From Chloromonas sp. AAM2 (lineage: Eukaryota > Chlorophyta > Chlorophyceae > Chlamydomonadales > Chlamydomonadaceae), in the NCBI GenBank assembly GCA_004335635.1, contig QAXH01005261.1, positions 8,506 through 39,745 of the forward strand: a stretch of 31,240 bases of DNA. Reading direction: 5' to 3'. Positions 1-7,762 of the stretch are shown piece by piece. Under the pieces are notes generated by a model. That model saw nothing but the letters and a program-made list of their open reading frames with translations, made no database searches and had not been told where the DNA came from. The stretch's first letter is position 1; every line of letters begins with the position of its first letter. A program made the position numbers and the translations under genes.

Positions 1-88
1 AGTCACACCGCAGTCACACCGCAGTCACACCGCAGTCACACCGCAGTCACACCGCAGTCACACCGCAGTCACACCACAGTCACACACG
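1..88. repeat. 11-bp tandem repeat in an intron
   Basis: Seven near-perfect copies of the 11-base unit AGTCACACCGC run from base 1 to about 77, followed by one degenerate copy. The array starts at the window edge, so its full length is unknown. It lies just downstream (minus strand) of the last visible exon of the dienelactone-hydrolase-like gene and is therefore presumably intronic. Confidence 0.95.
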
Positions 89-119
89 AAGACAACCACG
101 AAGACACACAGTCACACAC

Positions 120-1737
120 CTGCGATGCCGACCTTAGCCGAGCCCGTCTCCAGCAGGTACTTGGTCGCCTGGCCGATTTCACCCACCGCGGCCTTGAAGT
201 CCAGGGATTGGTACAACTGCATAAAGGAGCGGGCCACTGGCGAGACTGGTCAGGGTGGCAGGGATTCGGCCAATGATACAAGCAACAAAAGCTTATGAGG
301 GGGTGGCTGCATCCTTGGCCAACAAACAAACCGTGACAGGCAGGCATAATGCATGGCCAGAGCAACGAAACGAAAGCGACAGCATGCCTGGGGCCTGCTG
401 ACGGTTTCAGGACACAGGTCTGTGGGTAACACCTTATGAAACGGAATCAGCGACTCACGTGCGCTGCCTCCTCTGCATTCACGCCAATCTTGCCCTGCGG
501 CCAAACAACAGACCGTCACATGGCGTCCTGTCTCATGACACAGTGAGCCGTAGGAAGGCTGTACGATACCCAGCACGGAGTGTCAAAAGCCAACTGCCAG
601 CAAGGTTGGCAGCTGAGCTCGCCACCCTGCCATTCTGGTTGCTTCGTTTCATTCTAATGCGTTCTATGATTGAACAACTCCAGCCGAGTAACTATGCATG
701 CTTCTCCAGCCACATAGTCATGCTGCCACATAGTCATGATAGAGCATCGAGCAGATGCCAGGCTTGCTACTGGAGCCAGACCGCAACACCTTGTAATGTG
801 ACCTGTTTATGTGTCATTGGTGCGCACTGCTGGTTGAGCAGCACGTAAGGATTGCATTGCTGTCTCCCTGACTTGCGGTTCAAGTATGTATACATTGATT
901 ACATCGGGAGGGCCCACATGCACCAAGCGCGAACGCCAGCAAGCCACTGGCAAGTGGTACTGCCCATCCTTGCATCCTTAGTCCTATGCCTGCCCAAGCA
1001 CACCTTGTAGAGATCTGGAATGAGCACCCGGAACCCCCGTGAGGCCAGGAGCTCCGCCTGGCCCTTGATGATGTCAGTCACGCCCCACCACTCCTGTGAC
1101 GGCGCATGGCACATGGTTTTGCAAACTTGTCAAGAGGTAGCAAAATGTCCCCTGTCCTCGTCAGAACGTGTGGCTGGTACTCGCCACTGCATGCTAGTAC
1201 TAGAGTTTTCCACAGGCGATGATGACACAAATCTGTGTGTTTTGAACCTGAATCGGCTGAAAGTTGTGGTGTGGTAGGTTTCATGTCACAGGTGAATCAC
1301 AGTGGTGCACGCGCGTGCCAGTACAAGAGTCTCCCCACAAGATCATGTGCAAGTTGGGCCTTGATCGGCCGAATGAATCAATCTAGATATTGTGGTGTTG
1401 GGTTGACTGTCACTGTGTGGTATCCAGCAGCAATCAGGGCAAACGGCAAGGGGAGCCAACAAATGTGCAACGCTGTGTGGCTTGTGCATGCTCGTGATAG
1501 TACAGAGCAGATCTGGTGCGATGGTTAACGTTGTGATGGCAAGGACGATAGGATTCTTTGTAGGTGGGCTGGATCGGCCTGGTGCGCTCCAACTTTGTGG
1601 TGCACCGCCGGATGTCAGACTGGCATTGGCCGGTTTCTAACGCGACACACCTGTACCAGGATCACGCCGGCCGCACTCTTCTCGCCAACCTCAAAGCCAG
1701 GCAGACTGCCGGCGAAAACTACTGGGGTGACAGACAT
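120..1737 (-). CDS. Dienelactone hydrolase-like protein (partial, 3' end beyond window)
   Basis: Alpha/beta-hydrolase of the dienelactone hydrolase (carboxymethylenebutenolidase) family, which cleaves cyclic enol-lactones or related esters, probably in the cytosol; the true substrate is unknown. Four minus-strand exons join in frame: 1737-1651 (ends GVILVQ), 1093-1004 (EWWGVTDIIKG to IPDLYK), 494-459 (GKIGVNAEEAAH) and 216-120 (LYQSLDFKAAVG to KVGIAG). Together they match the family N-terminal half: the conserved QE(W/I)xG motif, whose Glu contacts the active-site Cys in the bacterial enzyme, the PDLY motif, and the strand leading to the nucleophile elbow. The G-x-C-x-G-G nucleophile, Asp and His would be on exons beyond base 1. 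Splice sites are GT-AG with phases 0, 0, 0, and 1 at the edge. The ATG at 1737 is the only one in frame close by, but an upstream exon is possible. The family is well supported; the start is not. Confidence 0.85.
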
Positions 1738-2534
1738 CTTCGTACGCGAGCAGTTTGTGATACAGAACGGTGTGATGCAGACTTGCTCTAAACTTGCTGC
1801 AGAAACCTCGCTGTTTGCGTAAGGTTCCAGCAATTGTGCAGGTATGGAATGTTCTCACAGGATGTAGCGTTTTCTGCCGGTTTGGATAACGTACACCTTC
1901 TCACTGCTGAGGCTGACACGATGTTGCACAGAACGGCTTCGCCGCTTGCTTCGGTCACCTCAGATGAACCATCGCCAATGATTACATCTGCACCAATGAA
2001 AATCGCTCACTGAACCCATGGATTTGAACCCAGGGCATGTGTTAATCCAGGTAGCCGACAGCAAGCCAGCCGTGCACATGAATGTACACCATGTGAACGT
2101 ACACCATGCTAACCAACCCTGATCATCGCAGAGTCAATGTGTGACATCAGGAACAGGACGCGTTCGCAAAGCAGAAATGTGGTCTACCTCGCTTCTCTCT
2201 TCCCGTCCTTACCAATAACTGTTACTGTGGATGCAGCTTACAATTAATGCAACATGGAGATCTTGCAACGCTGAGCATTTGCTATGCCTCACGTGATCTG
2301 GCACGTTATATATGATACATGGTACACATAATCTGTACTGTACAAGGGCGACCAGACCAAAACAAAACTCGCCCTGTAAATAATGCATTGTGTTGCATTG
2401 TAGGTCACTCCCGGAGCCAGACATTGCGATGTTGCAAATATTGCCGGCCTGTGCTGTCAGCCCAACCTACGCTGCATATTAATCCCGATGCATTGGGCAG
2501 ATGCGTGAATGCCATGCACTGGTGGTGATTATGA
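1738..2534. other. Intergenic stretch, no gene recognised
   Basis: About 800 bases lie between the start of the hydrolase gene and the stop codon of the p25-alpha gene, both on the minus strand. Short ORFs occur on both strands but none has a recognisable motif or a plausible splice structure. It presumably holds the hydrolase promoter and the 3' UTR of the upstream gene. Around 2010-2035 a B-box-like GGTTCAAATCC (minus strand) occurs without a foldable tRNA. Confidence 0.5.
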
Positions 2535-5500
2535 TCAGCCAGCCAATGGCGCATGGACCATGACGAGTCGTTCCATGATTTCATTCAAACTACAGCGCAT
2601 GTGGGTGGCCACGTGCCTGAGGGCCTCAACGAACTCTATGAAGTTCAAGTGGGCCTGCGGTCACACAGGTGAGACTCAGCAAATGTGTGAGAAGGAACAC
2701 GCCCACGCAGGGAACAAGCACACGTGGAGGCCAGCCAATATGTGGGAGGGGGCTTGCATAAGCGGCTTGGGCGAGCTGTGCATGCCACTCATACAGTCGT
2801 AAAGATGTGTACAGTTGTATGCCTTGCAGTGGAACACACGTCACACAGCACGGAAAAATATGCAGCTGTGCATATGCTGTGTAAGCCACACGCGATCACA
2901 AGCATGCAAGGCTGTGCACACATGTGGAACGCAGCAAACGTTTGAATGCAAACGCAGAGTATGCACGTGTGCACATGCTTGTCCAAGCGACAATCAAGTC
3001 ACAAGTTTGGTATCAGCCTCTGGTGCACGTGATGCCGGCATTGCTTGCCTGATGCAATGCAACAGATGTTCAGCATGCCTGCTGCATGTGTTGCAAGCAC
3101 ATACAGCTGCTGGTGGCTCTGAACAGCACATAGAACCACATGAACAGCCCAACACTAGTGGGAATAAAGACTTCAGCATCAAGCTCAAGAGTTGTGAATG
3201 CTGATGAGCTACACCATGTGCATAAACAGTTTCCGTGCAATCCTATTGGCACTTTGAACACTGTCCTGATGTTGGCCCATGTGTGAGGATGGCCCATGTC
3301 CTGGGTAATGTCCTGACAGTGGCCCATGTGAGGATGGCCCATGTCATGTTGCCGCACCTTGGACGCTGGTAGCACCTTCCTGAAGACTGAGTCGCTCAAA
3401 GCACTGGTCAGGGGCCCGCGCTCATGCACCAGGCCCGCATCCCGCATGGACTTGCCGAAACGGATCTTGTCCATCGCACCCTGCAACCAGGATAAGCCAG
3501 GCAGCAGGTACTAAGGATGGGAGGGAGTGGACGCCAACTGGTCCTATGAAAGTAAGCGGCAGCGCATCACATTGGCAGAGCAGGCACTTGCATGTGCACC
3601 TGGTAGGCTCAATAGGCAGGGGGGGAACAGAAGGAGCGTGCCCACCTGCCTTGCCCTTGCCAGCCTGCCTCATCTCGCACGGCCCCACTCCATCCATGTA
3701 CCTCCATTTATCTCAAGCCGCCCACCCTGCCCGCCACCCTACCCTCTCTGCTCTCCCAATGCGGACCTGGGGAGCCACCTGCAATCTCACAAGGCCTTAC
3801 CCTGTCCATCCCAATGCGGCCCCGCAGTGCCTGGAACATAGGTCTTTCCAGGGCCCTACCTTGTTGAGTCCGCCGTTCCACAGATTGTAGCGTTCAAAGG
3901 TCCTCTTGAGCGCCATCATCATGTGGTCGTGGTTCAGTTTGCGCACCACCAGCATGCAATCAGGGCTGGCCAGGGCGGCAGTGCCCGTGCATGGCAGACC
4001 AATGGATTCAGGGGAGCCGTATGCTTCAAGGCCCCACTGCAACGGAAGGCAGTGCAGGTTGTTACAGTTGTCCAAAACAGAGCAGGATACCGCTGTGACC
4101 CACCCTGAGCAAGAAGGCAAAACAAGCGAGGCGCATCAGGTGTTGAACAAGGTAGAACAGCCCAGAATATTCGTTGTTGGATTGGACTTCACAACACACG
4201 AAGCTGATGGTGTGCATCACACACACAAGTTTATAATGCAATCAATGAGGCACCAGACCGCAGCTGGCTGCAAGTTCTGTCGGATAATTTCAGGTAGGAC
4301 ACCCATTTTCCTATGCCCAGGTCAGCAAGCAACTGTTTTGCGTATGCAGCCTGGCACTCCAGCATCATCCACGATTTACCTTTTTGCGATCCTCAGGTGA
4401 TGCCTGGTAGGATCTGCGCGGCAGGTGGCGAAAGGCATGACTTGACATATGGTTAAGGTGGTAAGCTGATAGGCAGGTCGTAATCAATAGCAATAAAATC
4501 ATTACCACAACCAACATCTTCAGTTTGCAGCAGGCTCGTAACTCTCGCGTTACCAAGCCCGTGTTTGCCCACTTCAACGTCATTCAAACGTTCTTGTGTA
4601 CTGTACTGCTGTGAAACCAGCTTGACAACACTTCTGATCGATAACACGCCTTGCACACACTCTGAAGCCTGTGCATGACACCTCGCTCCCACACTCACTG
4701 GACTGTTTGCAAAACTCTTGCCCCGTCTGCCTTGAGCTTTGCAATCTCTGTGGCTTTCTTGTCTTGCAAGTCTTTTGCTTCCAAAGACCCTGGGGCGGGT
4801 GCTGCCTGAACCGCAGCTGCCGCTGCCGCTGCAACAGCTGCATCCTGTGCGCTGGCATCAACCTGGAGGAGTTCCAACACACGGTGCCGCAGTGCAGTAA
4901 CGCAAGCCGCTAAAAATGCAAATCTAAAATATGGAAGGAAGCTGGCTGCACTGCATGGGCACAACTGCTCGACTTGAATGCACTGAGCCAATGCATTGAC
5001 AGTTGAAACCATTCCGGTTTTCGGCATGCTACAAGCGCTCAGGAAAACTGGGCTAGGCTTGTCCAGGTTGATTGCGACACCCACCTTCGTTTGGTCCTCT
5101 GCCTGCGCTTGGTCCTTCTTTTCCTGCAAATGCACAGACTTGTGCCCTGGAAGGTGGAGGGCCTTCGCTAACTCTGCCTCGCGCTCCATCCGCGCAACGG
5201 ACGCGTTTGCAAGTTGCGGCAACGCTGGCAGGTGCCGGGGGCGCAGTATGTATTCGGCCAGTTGAGCGGGATCGCCGGTGTTGTGCAACACGAGGAGGTC
5301 AGCGTGGCTGGGTTTGGGGACGGCGGAGATCAAAGAAATGATACGAGAAACGACCTCTTGAAAGCCACTGCGCCTTTTCTCAGCGAGTCGGAGAAGTGCG
5401 AAGAGGAATTGAGGGTACGATCTGCAATCAATCAGAAGGCATTGCCTGGACAAGCTGGCAATACACTGCATGACAAGCCTGTGCAACAAGTCAGCTGGTG

Positions 5501-6054
5501 AGATGCGAGTTGATGGTTGGCGCTGAGCAGATATGCAATGTGTTTTGCAAATGCAGGTGGCATTAAATGTGGCACGTTGCCACCCACATCTTGGCAGTGC
5601 TCCACTCGGACCCTGGCCGGTGTTGCTGAATCTCCAACACCTCTGTTTCTGCCTTGGCTCTGCAGGAACAGCAAGTCAATCTTGTTTCATCCGATCTGTT
5701 TCATACGATTCGAATACATTGGACGCTCTTGACGTGCCGCGTCTGATGTGGACAATTGAAAGCGGCGCGAGGCGCGGCGCACCTTGCGAAGAGGATGTCG
5801 ATGTCCGCCTTTGTGACCCGACCGTTGATGAGCTTTGAGTCCTTGCATAGCTTAGAAAACTGCGGACAGGTGGCAGCAACCGTGCTCGGAAGAATGCTTG
5901 CTTGCTTGCTTGCTTGAAAGGATTGCTTTGACCTCACGACCTGCCAACGCAAGGTGTCTTAAGTGGCGGCGCACCTGATTGCCCGCCATTTCCTCCTGAC
6001 GAAAGTGTTTGCCAGCAGTGCAGTACTTGATGAAGATGTTGAACAAGTCGGCGC
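2535..6054 (-). CDS. Double p25-alpha (TPPP-like) domain protein, first exon missing
   Basis: Eight minus-strand exons join in phase: 6054-5975, 5859-5783, 5421-5085, about 4862-4699, 4413-4380, 4036-3860, 3480-3358 and 2654-2535 (stop TGA), giving about 369 residues. The first p25-alpha domain covers exons 1-3 (DLFNIFIKYCTAG, FSKLCKDSKLINGRVTKADI, then SYPQFLFALLRLAEKRR). The second covers exons 6-8 (ALKRTFERYNLWNGG, DKIRFGKSMRDAGLV, LNFIEFVEALRHVA). Between them lies a charged, Ala- and Lys-rich linker (VAAAAAAAVQAAP). p25-alpha proteins of the TPPP family bind and bundle tubulin, and relatives occur in cilia and flagella; a microtubule or ciliary role here is inference. The upstream exon carrying the start codon was not identified; exon 1 needs a donor of phase 1. 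The acceptor of exon 4 could be 4862 or 4844. The first domain lacks the usual loop of about nine residues between ILFAR and SYPQF (see findings). Confidence 0.85.
3263..3347. repeat. Tandem repeat of about 46 bp in an intron
   Basis: Two copies of a unit beginning GTCCTGA and containing GGCCCATGTG-AGGATGGCCCATGTC occur at about 3263-3307 and 3309-3347, in the last intron of the p25-alpha gene directly after the donor of its second-last exon. Confidence 0.8.
4095..4132 (+). repeat. Dispersed intronic repeat, copy 1
   Basis: The core ACCCTGAGCAAGAAGGCAAA matches, with few differences, the reverse complement of the copy at 24640-24695. It lies in an intron of the p25-alpha gene. Other copies are at 25581, 28845, 30091 and 31197. 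Confidence 0.6.
5896..5916. repeat. (GCTT)n microsatellite
   Basis: Five tandem GCTT units lie just upstream of the acceptor of the second recognised exon of the p25-alpha gene, in its intron. Confidence 0.9.
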
Positions 6055-6118
6055 CTGCAAGGCACAGCAGTAACGCATGCAGGAACAAAAGGGTTATGCT
6101 CTAACTGAGGAGTGCACT

Positions 6119-6191
6119 TGCGACTGATGGGGATCGAACCCATGACCTCGGGATTATGAGACCCACGCTCTGCCGACGGAGCTCCAATCGC
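6119..6191 (-). tRNA. tRNA-Met(CAU)-like gene, atypical D-arm (possible pseudogene)
   Basis: The minus strand folds into a complete 73-nt cloverleaf. The acceptor stem GCGATTG pairs with CAGTCGC (one G-U) and is followed by discriminator A. The D-stem is GCTC/GAGC. The anticodon loop is CTCATAA with anticodon CAT. The T-arm is ATGGG-TTCGATC-CCCAT, giving a perfect B box. This is the elongator type, since the acceptor ends in a normal G1-C72 pair. Position 8 is G and position 14 is C, where nearly all tRNAs have T8 and A14, so the internal A box is damaged and activity is uncertain. A run of four T lies about 25 bases after the 3' end. It is 65 bases upstream of the first recognised exon of the p25-alpha gene on the same strand, so it probably sits in that gene's first intron. 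Confidence 0.8.
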
Positions 6192-6772
6192 ACCGCCGTT
6201 TCTGTCCGTTTCTACCTGATGCACCAAATCAAATTGTAAATACATAATGGCACAGGTTTCCTTCAGGCAGAACAGCGCACCGACTGGTTTCCTGTCGGTT
6301 ACGTGACACATGTGGTGCAGAGCTTGCACATGGAGTTTGGTAGACGCGGTTTCTGTCGGTCAAGTAGAACTTGGAGTTTCTGTCAAACTCATCGGCTCTT
6401 ATTTTTGCACAGCCAGACATGCATGCGATGCAGATGGATGCATCGGGGCAGGGCGGCCACCAGTTTGTTTAGCACTTGGATGGCAACCATGAATTGGGAT
6501 ACCTCTCCGATGTTAATCACCATTTTCGCCTTGGGTTCTTGTTGATACTGAAGCCGTGACTCTTGTTGAACACGACTGCTCCTACTACTGCTCTGCGGGT
6601 TGCTGTTCGCTTGAAGCGCTGGGGAGTATGATCTGTGTGTAGACATTGTACTGGGTAGTTCCTCGCTGCCTTGAGCTGGATTGCGCGCTCAACATACCGA
6701 GCTTCACGTCTAAGTGGAACTGCTTTCTCGGGCAAGGTAATGCTGCCACTGTGCCGTTGGCTACTGCAGCTG
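6192..6772. other. Non-coding stretch upstream of the p25-alpha exons
   Basis: No exon could be fixed here. The missing first exon of the p25-alpha gene (ending in phase 1) should lie here or further right. One minus-strand candidate (around 6480-6523, reading MVINIGE before a GTATCC donor) has the wrong phase and was not accepted. Confidence 0.4.
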
Positions 6773-7200
6773 CTAGGGCTTTCCGCATTGGGCGACGAAG
6801 CTTGTCCTTGAGACCGTAGCACTTGCGCAGATTGCCAATGAATTCGTCGTGACTGGATTGAAGCCGGTGCCCAGAGGCTGCTCAGATTTCTCAAATTGGC
6901 CGCTCATGCATATGTTGACTTGGCTGCCACTCTCCAATTTTGCTTGGAAGACGTCGTATGCGGCTGCCGCGGCTGAATCCAGCTCACACGTCCGGGCCTG
7001 ACCGAAGACAGGCCAAGGGACTGTCTCCCCGCCTTCCGCTGCGCGCCTGGCGCGTTGATACGCGTTCTTCTTGTCCTTCTGCTGTGATGTCATCGCTGCA
7101 CGTCTGACGCGTCGCTTGGCGTTCTTGTGTTCCCGCCGCTCATCAGACAGAGGTTCACGCATGGCACGTCGCGTGGCGTCCTGTTCTCGGTGCTCTGACG
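6773..7200 (-). pseudogene. Basic-repeat ORF resembling a Helitron-type replicase N-terminus
   Basis: A minus-strand reading frame from about 7200 to 6773 encodes an Arg/Lys/Ala-rich repeat (RREHKNAKRRVRRAAMT, then KDKKNAYQRARRAA), followed by YDVFQAKLESGSQVNIC. This arrangement, of repeated N-A-x-R-x-x-R-R-A units then a short segment ending in a Cys-containing motif, resembles the region ahead of the Rep/helicase domains in Helitron ORFs of algae and other eukaryotes. That is a pattern judgement, not a demonstrated homology. No Rep (HUH) or helicase motif is seen in the window, so at most this is a fragment. It could also be an unknown basic nuclear protein. Confidence 0.3.
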
Positions 7201-7762
7201 TTCTAGCTGCACCCTTGGGCGCGGCGCTCGGCGTTATTCGGCGCTTGGCGTTACTCGCCGTGGTTGTGTTGTTGAGACCTCTGGATTGGGGTTACGTGTC
7301 CCTGGCTTGTGCTGTCTGTGTCCCTGTCTGTCTGTGACCTGTGTGTTTGTGTTGATGGTGCCGCCTGTGCCTGTTTCTGGCCTATGGTTTTCAGCTTGGA
7401 GGCATGGTGGTTGGGTTGCATCTCGCGCGCGCGTGCGCGCTCTCTCCGAGGCTCCGTCGCAGGTTGTTGGCCGTGCATGTCCACTGCTTCTGCCTGTTGA
7501 TTGGGCCGCCCCTACTGGGCGCATCTAGGTTTTGTGCCTGTAAGAATGTGGCCGTCAGTCATCTATGCCGGTTTTCGAGTTTCCCACCAGGTAATGAGGT
7601 GCTGCCATTGTCTGCATGTAGTTAGCTGGCTGCTGTGCCTTGCACACGTTTGGCGTTTCTTCACGGCTTCGAATAGCTGGTATGCCGCCATCACGCTGGC
7701 TGGCTGATGTACATGGCAGGCCTGGATGACGTGAGAAAGGAACACTCCATCATAACCTGGCC
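7201..7762. other. No recognisable gene
   Basis: About 560 bases rich in GTGT and CTG words, with overlapping open frames on both strands that carry no motif. If the last recognised EF-hand exon is spliced rather than ended at its TGA, a further exon of that gene could lie here, but none was identified. Confidence 0.4.

Noticed and set aside
2000..2060. Possible tRNA (B-box word GGTTCAAATCC, minus strand)
   Set aside because: No pairing T-stem, acceptor stem or A box can be folded around it.
2690..3230. Many short ORFs rich in Cys and His
   Set aside because: They come from intron sequence full of GTGCACATG/GCATGC words between the last two p25-alpha exons; no zinc-binding spacing is consistent.
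6480..6523. Candidate first exon of the p25-alpha gene (MVINIGE before GTATCC)
   Set aside because: It ends in phase 0 while the next exon needs phase 1, and the donor is weak.
7250..7620. Overlapping 60-100 codon ORFs on both strands
   Set aside because: They have no motif, no splice structure and a biased GTGT/CTG word content; judged to be chance frames.
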